64,000 bases of DNA from JADFDG01 sp965232985 (GCA_965232985.1 CBDDRC010000019.1:47164-111163), one strand, 5' to 3'. Positions 25,699 through 35,245 are shown, counted from the first letter of the stretch. The notes: generated from the sequence alone by a model not told the origin. Made by a program: numbers and translations.

Positions 25699-27399
25699 AT
25701 GAAAATTTCCCGGCAGGCTTATGCCGACATGTTCGGCCCCACCACCGGCGACAAGGTGCGCCTGGCCGATACCAGTCTGTGGATTGAAGTGGAACGCGAC
25801 CACACGATCTACGGCGAAGAAGTGAAATTCGGCGGCGGCAAAGTCATTCGCGACGGCATGGGCCAGTCGCAGCAGGTGGCGGCGTACGTGGTGGACACCG
25901 TCATCACCAATGCGTTGATCGTGGATTGGTGGGGTATCGTCAAGGCCGACATCGGCATCAAGGACGGCCGTATCGCCGGCATCGGCAAGGCTGGCAATCC
26001 GGATATCCAGCCGGGTGTGAGTATCGTGATCGGCGCGGCGACGGAAGTGATTGCCGGTGAAGGCATGATCATCACGGCCGGCGGCATTGATGCGCACATT
26101 CATTTTATTTGTCCGCAGCAAATCGACGAAGCACTGTATTCCGGCATCACCACCATGCTCGGTGGCGGCACCGGGCCGGCTACCGGCACCAACGCCACTA
26201 CCTGCACGCCGGGGCCTTGGCATATCGCGCAAATGCTGCGTGCTGCCGAGGCATTTGCGATGAATCTCGGTTTCACTGGCAAGGGCAATGCCAGTTTGCC
26301 TGCCGCACTGCGCGAGCAGGTGAGTGCCGGCGCCATCGGCCTGAAACTGCATGAGGATTGGGGCACGACGCCAGCGGCGATCGACTGCTGCCTGGGTGTT
26401 GCCGACGAGATGGACGTGCAGGTGGCGATCCACACCGACACACTGAACGAATGCGGGTTTGTCGACGATACGATTGCGGCGTTCAAGGGCCGCACCATTC
26501 ACACCTATCACACCGAAGGCGCCGGTGGCGGCCACGCCCCGGACATCATCAAGATGTGCGGTGAAGCGAATGTGTTGCCAAGTTCCACCAACCCGACGCG
26601 GCCATTCACGGTAAACACCATCGACGAACATCTCGACATGCTGATGGTGTGCCACCACCTCGATCCGTCAATTGCTGAGGATGTGGCATTTGCCGAGTCG
26701 AGAATTCGTCGCGAAACGATAGCGGCCGAAGATATTCTGCACGATCTGGGCGCTTTCTCGATGATCTCCTCGGACAGCCAGGCCATGGGGCGAGTTGGCG
26801 AAGTGATTCTGCGCTGCTGGCAGACGGCAGACAAAATGAAACAACAGCGCGGGCAACTGCCCGAAGATTCCGCCGACAACGACAATTTTCGGGTGAAGCG
26901 ATACATCGCCAAGTACACCATCAATCCAGCGCTGACTCATGGCATTGCCCACGAAGTCGGTTCGATTGAAGTGGGCAAGCTGGCCGATCTGGTGTTGTGG
27001 CGGCCGGCATTTTTTGGCGTGAAACCGAGCCTGATTGTCAAGGGTGGCTTGATCGCCGGCGCGTTGATGGGCGATCCGAATGCCTCGATCCCGACGCCAC
27101 AGCCGGTGCACTACCGGCCGATGTTCGGTGCTCATGGTGGCGCGCTGGCGGTATCGGCAGTGACTTTTGTTTCGCAGGCCGCGCTTGCCAATGACATTGG
27201 CGGGCAACTGGGTTTGCGCAAGCGTCTGGTAGCTGTCAAGGGTTGCCGCAGCATTGGCAAGAAGGATATGAAACTCAACGCTGCCACGCCGCGTATCACT
27301 GTCGATCCGCAAGACTACCGGGTACACGCCGATGGCAAGCTGCTGTGGTGTGAACCGGCAAAAGTCTTGCCGATGGCGCAACGCTATTTCCTTTTTTGA
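25699..27399 (+). CDS. ureC: Urease subunit alpha
   Basis: The 566-residue catalytic subunit, which hydrolyses urea to ammonia and carbamate at a dinickel site. Visible ligands: HIHF near 133-135, the lysine carbamylated to bridge the nickels (Lys216 in AIGLKLHEDWG, equivalent to Klebsiella Lys217), and the HTDTLNECGFVDDT and HTYHTEGAGGGHAPD blocks. MVCHHLDPS carries the mobile-flap histidine. All key residues are intact, so the enzyme should be active. Confidence 0.98.
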   Translation: MKISRQAYADMFGPTTGDKVRLADTSLWIEVERDHTIYGEEVKFGGGKVIRDGMGQSQQVAAYVVDTVITNALIVDWWGIVKADIGIKDGRIAGIGKAGNPDIQPGVSIVIGAATEVIAGEGMIITAGGIDAHIHFICPQQIDEALYSGITTMLGGGTGPATGTNATTCTPGPWHIAQMLRAAEAFAMNLGFTGKGNASLPAALREQVSAGAIGLKLHEDWGTTPAAIDCCLGVADEMDVQVAIHTDTLNECGFVDDTIAAFKGRTIHTYHTEGAGGGHAPDIIKMCGEANVLPSSTNPTRPFTVNTIDEHLDMLMVCHHLDPSIAEDVAFAESRIRRETIAAEDILHDLGAFSMISSDSQAMGRVGEVILRCWQTADKMKQQRGQLPEDSADNDNFRVKRYIAKYTINPALTHGIAHEVGSIEVGKLADLVLWRPAFFGVKPSLIVKGGLIAGALMGDPNASIPTPQPVHYRPMFGAHGGALAVSAVTFVSQAALANDIGGQLGLRKRLVAVKGCRSIGKKDMKLNAATPRITVDPQDYRVHADGKLLWCEPAKVLPMAQRYFLF

Positions 27400-27427
27400 T
27401 AAAGAGCGTCAATTTTCGAGGTTGCCG

Positions 27428-27943
27428 ATGATCGTTCTGCGGGAACGCCTTGTGGATTTCAATGGTGCCGCACAGGACGCGGTGGTGCTGCCGTTCGAAT
27501 TGCGCCAGCGCGCGCGCTTGCGCACCGTCTCCGCTGCGGGCCGCGATACCGGTATTTTCCTTGAGCGCGGCACAACGCTGCGTGGCGGCGATCTGTTGCG
27601 CAGCGAATGCGGCATGGTGGTCGAGGTGGTTGCTGAAAGCGAGATGCTGATGGAAGTGCGTTGTGCGGAGCCTGCGCAGTTGGCACGCCTTGCCTATCAT
27701 CTGGGCAATCGGCATGTACACGTTCAGGTTGGCGAGAGTTTTCTGCGCACGCCCGAGGATTACGTGCTGCGGGACATGCTGCTGCAACTGGGTGCGCAGG
27801 TGGCGTCCGTCACTGCGCCGTTCGATCCGGAATCCGGCGCCTATGGCAGCCATCATCATCATGCGATGGCGGCGCCGATTGAGCCGGAGTTCCGCTACCT
27901 GCCGAAACTGCATTTATTCGGCACTGCCCGTGAGCGCAACTGA
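27428..27943 (+). CDS. ureE: Urease accessory protein UreE (nickel metallochaperone)
   Basis: A 171-residue nickel donor. The C-terminal domain carries LAYHLGNRHVHVQV, with the conserved interface histidine, and a short histidine cluster SHHHHAM near residue 142 that could store nickel. The ATG at 27428 lies 28 bp after ureC; the end overlaps ureF by 14 bp. Confidence 0.94.
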   Translation: MIVLRERLVDFNGAAQDAVVLPFELRQRARLRTVSAAGRDTGIFLERGTTLRGGDLLRSECGMVVEVVAESEMLMEVRCAEPAQLARLAYHLGNRHVHVQVGESFLRTPEDYVLRDMLLQLGAQVASVTAPFDPESGAYGSHHHHAMAAPIEPEFRYLPKLHLFGTARERN

Positions 27944-28619
27944 CGCCCTGCGGCTGGCGCAGTTGCTGCGCTTCGGCAGCCCGGCGCTGCCGATCGGGCT
28001 GTACAGCTATTCGCAGGGCACCGAAGCGGCCATTGAATGCGGCCTGGTACATGACGCGGTGAGTGCGCAGAACTGGCTACTGGGTATTTTGCATGGCCCC
28101 GTTGCCCGCTACGAACTGCCCCTGCTTGCCGATGCTGTCGACCTGTTGGCGGCCGGCGACTTTCCGGCGCTGTCGGCAATCAACGGGCAATTTATTGCCA
28201 GCCGCGAAACGCGCGAGGCGCGCCTGGAATGCGAGCAACTGGGTTATTCGCTCGCGCAATTGTTGTTGGTGTTGCCGGAAACCCCGCCGTCGGTGCGTGA
28301 CTGGCTGGCGCACGAGAAACCGCTGGGATCCCTGGCGGCGCATGCACTGCTGGCGCGGGTGGGTTCGCTGGACACAGTATCGGTATTGATGGCCTACGCC
28401 GGCAGCTGGTTGGAAAACCAGGTGTCTGTGTTGGTGAAAACGGTGCCGCTCGGCCAGAGCGCCGGGCAACAGATATTGTCCGCGCTGTTGCCGCCACTGG
28501 CGCAGGTGGTGACGGCGGCAGTGGGCATGCCGACGGATGCGCGCAGCAGCTTTGCGCCAGGGTTGGCCTTGCTGTCGATGCAGCATGAGCACCAATACTC
28601 CCGCCTGTTTCGTTCCTGA
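27930..28619 (+). CDS. ureF: Urease accessory protein UreF
   Basis: A 229-residue all-helical chaperone that bridges UreD and UreG and gates GTP hydrolysis. LLRFGSPALPIGLYSYSQGTEAAIECG and a C-terminal MQHEHQYSRLFRS are diagnostic. The GTG start at 27930 gives the family N-terminus; the open frame upstream runs antiphase through ureE. Confidence 0.94.
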   Translation: MSATDALRLAQLLRFGSPALPIGLYSYSQGTEAAIECGLVHDAVSAQNWLLGILHGPVARYELPLLADAVDLLAAGDFPALSAINGQFIASRETREARLECEQLGYSLAQLLLVLPETPPSVRDWLAHEKPLGSLAAHALLARVGSLDTVSVLMAYAGSWLENQVSVLVKTVPLGQSAGQQILSALLPPLAQVVTAAVGMPTDARSSFAPGLALLSMQHEHQYSRLFRS

Positions 28620-28643
28620 CCAATAGCCAATGGAGATTCCGCC

Positions 28644-29255
28644 ATGAGTGCTCGCCCTCTGCGTGTTGGTATCGGCGGCCCGGTGGGTTCCGGAAAAACC
28701 GCGCTGACCTTGCTGCTGTGTAAGGCAATGCGTGAAAAATGGAATGTCGCCGCCGTCACCAACGATATCTACACCCAGGAAGACGCCCAGTTTCTGGTGC
28801 GCAACGACGCCTTGACGGCTGATCGCATCATCGGCGTTGAGACCGGTGGGTGCCCCCATACGGCGATTCGTGAGGATGCCTCGATCAATCTGGAGGCTGT
28901 CGCGCGGTTGAATGAGCGCTTCCCGGGCCTGGATATTATTTTTGTCGAGTCCGGCGGCGACAATCTCGCTGCCACCTTCAGCCCGGAACTGTCAGACCTC
29001 ACGCTTTATGTGATCGATGTGGCCGCTGGCGACAAGGTGCCACGCAAGGGCGGCCCCGGGATCTGCAAGTCCGATCTGTTGATCATCAACAAGACCGATC
29101 TGGCGCCATACGTCGGCGCGTCGCTTGAAGTCATGGATCGCGATGCAAAAAAAATGCGCGGCGCAAGACCATTTCAGTTCGCCTGCCTGAAGGACAGCAA
29201 GGGCCTGCCGGAAATCGTGTCGTTCATTGAGCGGCAAGGCATGCTCGGGCACTGA
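28644..29255 (+). CDS. ureG: Urease accessory protein UreG (GTPase)
   Basis: A 203-residue SIMIBI-class GTPase. The P-loop is GPVGSGKTAL (12-21), followed by TNDIYTQEDAQFL, the metal-binding GCPHTAIRED, and NKTDLAPYVG (guanine specificity). It is the last gene of the urt-ure cluster; a hairpin terminator follows. Confidence 0.97.
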   Translation: MSARPLRVGIGGPVGSGKTALTLLLCKAMREKWNVAAVTNDIYTQEDAQFLVRNDALTADRIIGVETGGCPHTAIREDASINLEAVARLNERFPGLDIIFVESGGDNLAATFSPELSDLTLYVIDVAAGDKVPRKGGPGICKSDLLIINKTDLAPYVGASLEVMDRDAKKMRGARPFQFACLKDSKGLPEIVSFIERQGMLGH

Positions 29256-29304
29256 ACCGGCTGAAGCGCGCCTCGCGGCCGGCAATATCTTGCGGATAAA
29301 AGAA

Positions 29305-29343
29305 GGCCGGCATCGCTGCCGGCCAAGACCGAGGAGATTTTTT
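29305..29343. terminator. Bidirectional terminator between ureG and the TorF-type porin
   Basis: GGCCGGCA-TCGC-TGCCGGCC (29305-29324) is a perfect 8-bp stem. On the minus strand it is followed directly by TTCTTTTAT, suiting the leftward porin gene. On the plus strand the T-run comes 13 nt later, a weaker fit for ureG. Confidence 0.65.
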
Positions 29344-29482
29344 CGGTTGTTGCAATCGCTTTACGCAGCACACACTGGTGCAGATGTTCTGCGGAAAATG
29401 ATCCGGAATTATCCGCTGTGTAGCGAGATATTCCCGGGGGAAGATCGGTGGCGCCCTGGCGTCACCGATCTGCTTCCAACGG

Positions 29483-30199
29483 TTACTTCACTTCGAGCGG
29501 CAGCGAGTAGGAAACGACAAACAGCGCGTCGTCTTCTTCGCCGTCGTCATCGTCTACTACTTTCGAAACGGTGAACGACAGGTTGGCGCTGGCCTTGTAG
29601 GAAACGTCGAGATGGCTGTATTCGCCGACGCCCGAATCAAGATCCCAGGTGCCGTATTTGGCGCTGTACTTGTCATAGGCATATGACAAGGTGAAGTAAT
29701 TGTTTTTGTTGTCGCCGCCGGAGCCGTATTCACCGGTACCGATGAATGCTTCCAGGGTTACGCCGGCAATCCCGCCGCTCAGGTAGAACTCGCGGGCATC
29801 GTAGCAACGGGCGTCAGTGGGACCACAGCCAGCGGTGAGCGCATATTCACTCGAGTCCACACCTTTGGCCTGCGGATAGTTATAGGTGAAGTAGGCGGCG
29901 TTGTAGCTGAAACCACCCACCACGCCCCGTGCACCGCCATAGACATCGACTTCCTGGGTTGGGCCGGCGCTTGAGCCCCAGACGGCGGCATAGCCGGTGA
30001 GTGCCTCGGAGCCCGCAGCGTATTCCAGGTTGCCGGAAACAGCCGGAACGCCGTTACCGACGTCCATGCCGCGCCACAGGTACATGCTGGCAATACCCGC
30101 ACTGGCATTTACACCAGCAACGGCGGGGGTGGAAACGACCGCAGCGCCGGCAACGGCAGCAGCGACCAATGAGTAACGAACAGTGCGCAGCGATTTCAT
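29483..30199 (-). CDS. TorF-family putative porin
   Basis: A 238-residue outer-membrane protein with a signal peptide (1-29, TPAVAG) and the sequence ASAGIASMYLWRGMDVGNGVPAVSGNLEYA, the hallmark of the TorF/Gcw_chp putative porin family, followed by about twelve amphipathic strands. It converges on the urea cluster and has its own sigma-54 promoter, like urtA. This suggests nitrogen-regulated passage of urea or other small nitrogen compounds through the outer membrane; the substrate is inferred, not shown. An upstream extension to 30472 covers that promoter and is rejected. Confidence 0.85.
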   Translation of the reverse strand: MKSLRTVRYSLVAAAVAGAAVVSTPAVAGVNASAGIASMYLWRGMDVGNGVPAVSGNLEYAAGSEALTGYAAVWGSSAGPTQEVDVYGGARGVVGGFSYNAAYFTYNYPQAKGVDSSEYALTAGCGPTDARCYDAREFYLSGGIAGVTLEAFIGTGEYGSGGDNKNNYFTLSYAYDKYSAKYGTWDLDSGVGEYSHLDVSYKASANLSFTVSKVVDDDDGEEDDALFVVSYSLPLEVK

Positions 30200-30656
30200 T
30201 TGGGTGACTCCCGTCGGTTGTCTGAAAAGTAGGGCCACCAGTCGGCGGCTCTGGCGTGGTATCAGCACAAGCCGTGCCAATTTAGGAATACCCATTAAAA
30301 TCAATAAGGTAAGGACATGCTCGCGTGGGCGGTACGGCGCGCGGGCCCATTTCAGGGCGCTCTGGTGGGGCTGCCGGGCAGTTGTCGCACCAAAGGCGGG
30401 CATGGCGCTGCCCGCCCGGCGCGCCGCTTGCGTTGCGTGCGCAGGCAGGGCTAGAGTCGGCTGGTACTGCACTCACGGGTCGGCCGACCCTGGGAGGACG
30501 CCATCGTGTAATCCATCACGAGCGAGCGAGCAGCCGGCAGGCTGCATTGCAGGATGCCCGTCGCTCTGTCGGCCACGTTTCACCCTCACGATGCATGGCC
30601 GCAGGCTTCAGGTGAACTCTTCGATCGAAGCAGTCCCGAAACCGTGTGGAGTGCGC
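30200..30656. promoter_or_regulatory. Divergent region between the TorF porin and PIN-PhoH, 457 bp
   Basis: No ORF here has coding character. The left part contains the porin's sigma-54 promoter. A GCACCA half-site of NtrC type lies at 30387-30392. The right part should hold the promoter of the PIN-PhoH gene, but I could not pick out a convincing -35/-10 pair. Confidence 0.45.
30262..30279 (-). promoter_or_regulatory. Sigma-54 -24/-12 promoter of the TorF-type porin
   Basis: Read on the minus strand, TGGCACGGCTTGTGCTGA has the RpoN -24 box TGGCACG and the -12 GC exactly 10 bp after the GG. It lies about 65 bp upstream of the porin start, giving a leader near 54 nt. It closely resembles the urtA element at 18414. 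Confidence 0.75.
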
Positions 30657-32117
30657 ATGGAAGAATCAGCAGCCAACGTTAAATCGCTAACGCGCAACAG
30701 CAAAAACATCAACAGTGCCCCGAAAACTCGCCCCGCCCGCAAGTCCTACGTTCTCGATACCAACGTCCTGATACACGATCCGAACTCCATCCTTAATTTT
30801 GAGGAGCATCACGTCATCATTCCGATGACGGTGCTGGAGGAACTCGACAAGCTGAAATCCGGCAAGAGCAGCGTCGCGACCGAATGTCGGCAGGTGATCC
30901 GGCTGATTGACCAGATACTCGGCGGCGCGAGTGTTGATGAAATAGAACATGGCGTGCCGATCCGGGCGCCTGGCCGCAAGGACACTCACGGCACGCTCAC
31001 TGTGTTGCTTGATCGCCTCGAATCCGGCAGCGATGGCGTCCTCGCCAACACGCTCAACGACAACCGCATCATCAATGCCCTGCTCGCACTGCAGCATGCG
31101 CAACCTGAACAGCATTTCGTGCTGGTTACCAAGGACATCAACATGCGGCTGAAGGCGCGCAGTTGTGGTCTGGATGCGGAGGATTACCAGAACGATCAGC
31201 TTGTTTCTGATATTCGCCAGCTCAACAAAGGCTATGTCGAGATATCGGGTTCGTTCTGGGATCGCATCGAAAAAGTGGAAACGCGCCAGACGGCCGAGGG
31301 TGTTTTCCATGGCTTGAGTCGCGGTTTCCTTGTTGATGAAGTGCTTGGTAGCGATATTTTCCCGAACCAGTTCATCCTTGATGAGCAGGGTTTTGTCGGC
31401 CGGGTTGCGGAAGTGAACGGCCACTCGGTCGTGCTGAAGGATTTGCCGCGCGAACAGTTGCTGCATGAGAGTGCCTGGGGCCTGAAGCCGATCAACATCC
31501 ATCAGGCGATTGCGCTCAATCTGCTGCTTGATCCCGATGTGCACATCGTCAACCTGACCGGCGCTGCGGGTTCCGGCAAGACGATTCTCGCGCTTGCCGC
31601 GAGCATTGAGATGGTGATCGGCCAGAAGCGTTACAACAAGATCATTGCGACGCGCTCGACGCCGCCGCTGGCGGAGGACCACGGGTTTCTTCCCGGCACC
31701 GAGGAAGAGAAGATGGATCCGTGGCTGGGTGCCATCACCGACAACATCGAAGCACTGCACATCAACGATGAAAACCCGATTTCATCGATCCAGTATGTGA
31801 AGGAGCGCGCCAACATCCAGTTCAAGGCGCTCAATTACATTCGCGGGCGCAGCTTCCAGAAAGCGATCCTGCTGATCGACGAGTGCCAGAATCTGACGCC
31901 ACACCAGATGAAGGCGATCATTACGCGTGCCGGGGAGGGTTCGAAAGTAGTGTGTCTGGGGAACCTGGCGCAGATCGATACGCCGTATCTGTCGGCAACC
32001 AGTTCCGGCCTTGCCTATATGGCCGAGCGTTTCAAGGGGTTTGCCCATGGCGGCTCGGTACATCTCAACGGCGTACCGCGCAGTGTGCTGGCGGAGTTTG
32101 CGGAGTCGAACCTGTAG
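30657..32117 (+). CDS. PIN domain-PhoH ATPase fusion (PhoH2 type)
   Basis: A 486-residue protein. A PIN nuclease domain begins YVLDTNVLIHDP with the metal-binding Asp34, followed by VLEELDKLKSG and the acidic residues of VTKDINMRLKA. A PhoH ATPase domain follows, with Walker A LTGAAGSGKT (about 300) and Walker B ILLIDECQNL. Actinobacterial PhoH2 relatives unwind and cut RNA. The start at 30657 follows GTGGAG; the frame extending to 30183 has no family match. It ends at a bidirectional terminator. Confidence 0.9.
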   Translation: MEESAANVKSLTRNSKNINSAPKTRPARKSYVLDTNVLIHDPNSILNFEEHHVIIPMTVLEELDKLKSGKSSVATECRQVIRLIDQILGGASVDEIEHGVPIRAPGRKDTHGTLTVLLDRLESGSDGVLANTLNDNRIINALLALQHAQPEQHFVLVTKDINMRLKARSCGLDAEDYQNDQLVSDIRQLNKGYVEISGSFWDRIEKVETRQTAEGVFHGLSRGFLVDEVLGSDIFPNQFILDEQGFVGRVAEVNGHSVVLKDLPREQLLHESAWGLKPINIHQAIALNLLLDPDVHIVNLTGAAGSGKTILALAASIEMVIGQKRYNKIIATRSTPPLAEDHGFLPGTEEEKMDPWLGAITDNIEALHINDENPISSIQYVKERANIQFKALNYIRGRSFQKAILLIDECQNLTPHQMKAIITRAGEGSKVVCLGNLAQIDTPYLSATSSGLAYMAERFKGFAHGGSVHLNGVPRSVLAEFAESNL

Positions 32118-32134
32118 GTGTTTGGCGATTGCCA

Positions 32135-32169
32135 AATGGAAAAGGGGCCAGGAAGGCTCCTTTTCCATT
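32135..32169. terminator. Bidirectional terminator between PIN-PhoH and DksA-like genes
   Basis: A 15-bp stem with one mismatch (AATGGAAAAGGGGCC with GGCTCCTTTTCCATT) and an AGGAA loop sits between converging genes. Each arm is A-rich or T-rich at its outer side, so it can work on both strands. Confidence 0.8.
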
Positions 32170-32179
32170 CATGCGCAGA

Positions 32180-32509
32180 TTATTTCGCGCACTTGATGCA
32201 AAGTGTTGCCTCGGGGATCGCAGCGAGGCGGCCGGTGCCGATATCGGCACCGCAGTGGCTGCAGATGCCGTATTCGCCGGCAGCCATCTGCACCAGGGCG
32301 CGATTGATCTGTTGCAGCTCGATGCGCGATGCGCGCAGCGTTTCGTCGACCACGTCGTCGCTCTCACGCTGCGAAGCCTGCTCTTCGAAATCCTTTTCGA
32401 CCGGCTCGTCGACGTGGCGCTGATCGCGCGTCAGGCGGGTAATGCGTTCCTCCAACTCGGCCTTTTTGGCGGTCAGCCGCGTTTTTTGCTCTGTGTACAT
32501 CTGGAACAT
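32180..32509 (-). CDS. TraR/DksA-family zinc-finger protein
   Basis: A 109-residue protein with an N-terminal coiled coil (about 5-75) and a C-terminal zinc finger built from Cys83, Cys86 (CSHC), Cys104 and Cys107 (CIKC). Family members insert the coiled coil in the RNA polymerase secondary channel. The tip sequence RESDDVVDETL is acidic, but the DxxDxA motif of true DksA is not exact, so it may be a paralogue. A second start (MYTEQ) is three codons in. Confidence 0.82.
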   Translation of the reverse strand: MFQMYTEQKTRLTAKKAELEERITRLTRDQRHVDEPVEKDFEEQASQRESDDVVDETLRASRIELQQINRALVQMAAGEYGICSHCGADIGTGRLAAIPEATLCIKCAK

Positions 32510-32616
32510 CCGCTCTGTGATTGAAAAGGTATCTGCAGGGAAAAGCGTAGAGCGCGGCTACTTTTGCCGGCGGCAATCATCGACGCCGCATGGGCGCAGT
32601 TGATGTGGCGAAAAAC

Positions 32617-34206
32617 TCACCGCCGGCCACCACGGCCGGCGGCCGCGCCGCGCCGTGGGCCGCTCCGGCCGCCGCCGGGTCTGCCGCCGCCGGGGCGACT
32701 GCTGCCCGCACGATTCCCGGCGCTGCGTGATGGCGTCATGCTCTGTTCTTCGCTGCGATCGTCATCGCGCCGCACGCGCGGCGGCGTGGCGACCAGCAGC
32801 TCGTCCGGCGGGCGCTCGCACACCAATTTGCGGCCAAGCAACTGCTCAATCGGCGGCAGCGCAAAGCCGTCGTCCTCACAGGCAAAGCTGATCGAAATGC
32901 CCGACGCGCCAGCCCGGCCGGTACGACCGATTCGATGCACGTAGTCTTCCGGATCTTCCGGCAGCGTGAAGTTGATAACGTGCGTCACTCCGTCGACATG
33001 GATGCCGCGGCCGGCAACATCGGTGGCAACCAGGGCGTCGAGCTCGCCGCTCTTGAAGCGCTCGAGTGTGCTGACGCGTTTCTGCTGCGGTACATCGCCG
33101 GACAGCAGTGCGGCGCGGATACCCATATCGCGCAACAAGTCAGAGAGGCGACGGGTCTGGTCGCGGCGATTGGCGAAGATGATCACGCGCTTGGCGTCGG
33201 TGCTCTTGAGCAGGTTGTAGAGCACGCGGAATTTCTCTTCCGTCGAGCACATGTAGACCTTTTGCTCAACGGTGTCGGTGGCAACGTTTTCCGGTTCGAT
33301 CTCGACGATTTCCGGCTCGAAGGTCCAGCGCCGCGCGAGGTTCATGATGTCCTCGCTGAACGTTGCACTGAACAGCAGCGTCTGGCGATATTCAGATGAC
33401 GGCGTCAGGCGCACGATGCGTTTTACATCCGGGATGAAACCCATGTCGAGCATGCGATCGGCTTCGTCGAGCACCAGCAGCTCTACCTGGTCGAGAAACA
33501 GATCGCGGCGCGAAACGAAATCGAGCATGCGGCCGGGCGTGGCGACGAGGATGTCGATCGCCTCGCGACGGATGCGCTCGCGCTGCTTCTCGAAATCCAT
33601 GCCGCCAACCACGGCCATCACGTTCAGGTTGCAGTATTTGGTGAGGCCTTCGGCATCGGCGGCGATCTGCATCACCAGTTCACGGGTGGGCGCGATGATC
33701 AGTGCCCGTGGCTCACCGGCGAACTGCGGGCCTTCGGGCGGGTTGGTGAGCAGATCGTTGATGATGGTGACAAGGAACGCGGCGGTCTTGCCGGTGCCGG
33801 TTTGAGCGCGGCCGATGGCATCGTGGCCGGCGAGCGTGTGGCCAAGCACTTCAGCCTGGATCGGCGTGCAGTAATGGAATCCGCAGGCCTGAATGCTGCG
33901 CATCAGCGGTAGCGGCAGGTTGAAGTCGTGGAAGCGGGTTTTGCCGGCAACGGGCGCGACGACGAAGTCGGCCAGCGTCCAGTCGGGCTTCTCATGTACG
34001 GCGCGCTCGGGATGCGGCCGGGGCGGATGCTGCGGCCGCGCTGCGAGCATGGGGCCCTGGCCTGTGGCGCGCGGCCTTTCAGTGCTGCCGCGCGACACGT
34101 CTGTCCGCGTTGCGGCCGGTGATGCGCGCTCCTCAGCGGGCGGCTCAGCAGGGTAGGCGGGCGCAGTGCGATCGCGGTTGAAGACGCGGCGTAACAGCCT
34201 GATCAC
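32617..34206 (-). CDS. DEAD-box RNA helicase, RhlB-like
   Basis: About 529 residues. The helicase core has CTPIQAEVL (Q motif), AQTGTGKT (Walker A), PTRELVMQ, LDEADRMLDMG (DEAD box), LFSATF, and HRIGRTGR. A ~120-residue proline/arginine-rich N-terminal arm and an RG/GGR-rich C-terminus (positively charged, RNA-binding) flank it. The layout resembles RhlB of pseudomonads and xanthomonads. The start is uncertain: a GTG at 34206 (VIRLLRRVF) gives a family-like amphipathic start, while the first ATG in frame at 34440 adds unlikely sequence. Confidence 0.85.
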   Translation of the reverse strand: MIRLLRRVFNRDRTAPAYPAEPPAEERASPAATRTDVSRGSTERPRATGQGPMLAARPQHPPRPHPERAVHEKPDWTLADFVVAPVAGKTRFHDFNLPLPLMRSIQACGFHYCTPIQAEVLGHTLAGHDAIGRAQTGTGKTAAFLVTIINDLLTNPPEGPQFAGEPRALIIAPTRELVMQIAADAEGLTKYCNLNVMAVVGGMDFEKQRERIRREAIDILVATPGRMLDFVSRRDLFLDQVELLVLDEADRMLDMGFIPDVKRIVRLTPSSEYRQTLLFSATFSEDIMNLARRWTFEPEIVEIEPENVATDTVEQKVYMCSTEEKFRVLYNLLKSTDAKRVIIFANRRDQTRRLSDLLRDMGIRAALLSGDVPQQKRVSTLERFKSGELDALVATDVAGRGIHVDGVTHVINFTLPEDPEDYVHRIGRTGRAGASGISISFACEDDGFALPPIEQLLGRKLVCERPPDELLVATPPRVRRDDDRSEEQSMTPSRSAGNRAGSSRPGGGRPGGGRSGPRRGAAAGRGGRR

Positions 34207-34280
34207 GGGATCTCGGTATCTTGCAGGGGGCTTCGAAATTGACGGCCGATGAAAGTGACCGGGGATTGTAGCGGAGGGGT

Positions 34281-34309
34281 ACCCCGGTTGCACGTTTTGT
34301 GACCGGGGT
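34281..34309. repeat. Inverted repeat upstream of the RhlB-like helicase
   Basis: ACCCCGGT (34281-34288) and ACCGGGGT (34302-34309) form a perfect 8-bp inverted repeat with a 13-nt spacer, about 75-100 bp upstream of the helicase start. No T-run is present. It may be an operator or a hairpin in the 3' end of the short-chain dehydrogenase transcript. Confidence 0.35.
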
Positions 34310-34390
34310 GGGGTGGTCGTCGATCCGATTATGAGCAGCCGAATCACGTTGGCGAACGGCCACCGGCCGCCCGCCATCATGCAGATTCGA

Positions 34391-35245
34391 TCAGTCGTTG
34401 TTGAGGAGGGCGCGCGCGCGCTGGCGTTTGCCGCCGGCAATGAGGATGCGCTGATAGCTTTCCGGCATGAAGCGCTGTACCAGGTCGATCAACACGGCGT
34501 CGTTGCCGATCAGTTGGCGACGACGGTTCTTCAGGATGGCGTTGACGATATCCTGCGCTGCCTCTGCCGGCGTGGTGCGTGCCAGCTTTTCGAAATCCGC
34601 AGCCACGCTGGCCTGGTCCTTCATGCCCCACTCAGTGCCCGTCTTGAAGCGTGCGGTTTTGGCTATGTTGGTGCGGATGCCGCCCGGGTGCACGCTGGTA
34701 ACGCCGACGCCGCAACCCTCGATTTCCATTTCCTCGCGCAGCGCCTCGGTGAAACCGCGCACCGCGAATTTCGCCGCGTTGTAGGCGGATTGCGTCGGGC
34801 AGGAGATGATGCCGAACACACTGGAAATATTTACAACATGGCCATCGCCGCTGTTCTTGAGGTGCGGCAGGAAGGCCTTGGTGCCGTACACCACGCCCCA
34901 GAAGTTGATGTTCATCAACCACTCGAAATCTTCATAGCTCATCTCATCGACAGTGGCGCCCAGGCCAACACCGGCATTGTTGATGATGATATTGGCCTTG
35001 CCGTGCGCCTTTACTGTTTCATCGGCCCAAGCATATACAGCCGCGCGGTCGGCAACGTCGAGCTTTTTGGTCGTCACCGTTACGCCGAGCGATTTGCAGT
35101 CGCGCGCCGTTTCGGCGAGGCCGGTTTCGTTCAGGTCTGAAATGGCGACATGGCAGCCCTGGCGTGCCAGCAGGATCGATGTGGCGCGACCGATGCCCGA
35201 GCCGGCCCCGGTAATGGCAGCAACCTTGTCCTTGAGCGTCTTCAT
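34391..35245 (-). CDS. Short-chain dehydrogenase/reductase
   Basis: A 284-residue classical SDR. The cofactor motif is TGAGSGIG (12-19), followed by NNAG at 89-92, and the catalytic triad is Ser142 (NISS), Tyr155 and Lys159 (YNAAK). Asp37 after the second strand (AISDLNE) favours NAD(H). The C-terminus is longer than in the simplest SDRs. No operon partner indicates the substrate. Confidence 0.85.
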   Translation of the reverse strand: MKTLKDKVAAITGAGSGIGRATSILLARQGCHVAISDLNETGLAETARDCKSLGVTVTTKKLDVADRAAVYAWADETVKAHGKANIIINNAGVGLGATVDEMSYEDFEWLMNINFWGVVYGTKAFLPHLKNSGDGHVVNISSVFGIISCPTQSAYNAAKFAVRGFTEALREEMEIEGCGVGVTSVHPGGIRTNIAKTARFKTGTEWGMKDQASVAADFEKLARTTPAEAAQDIVNAILKNRRRQLIGNDAVLIDLVQRFMPESYQRILIAGGKRQRARALLNND

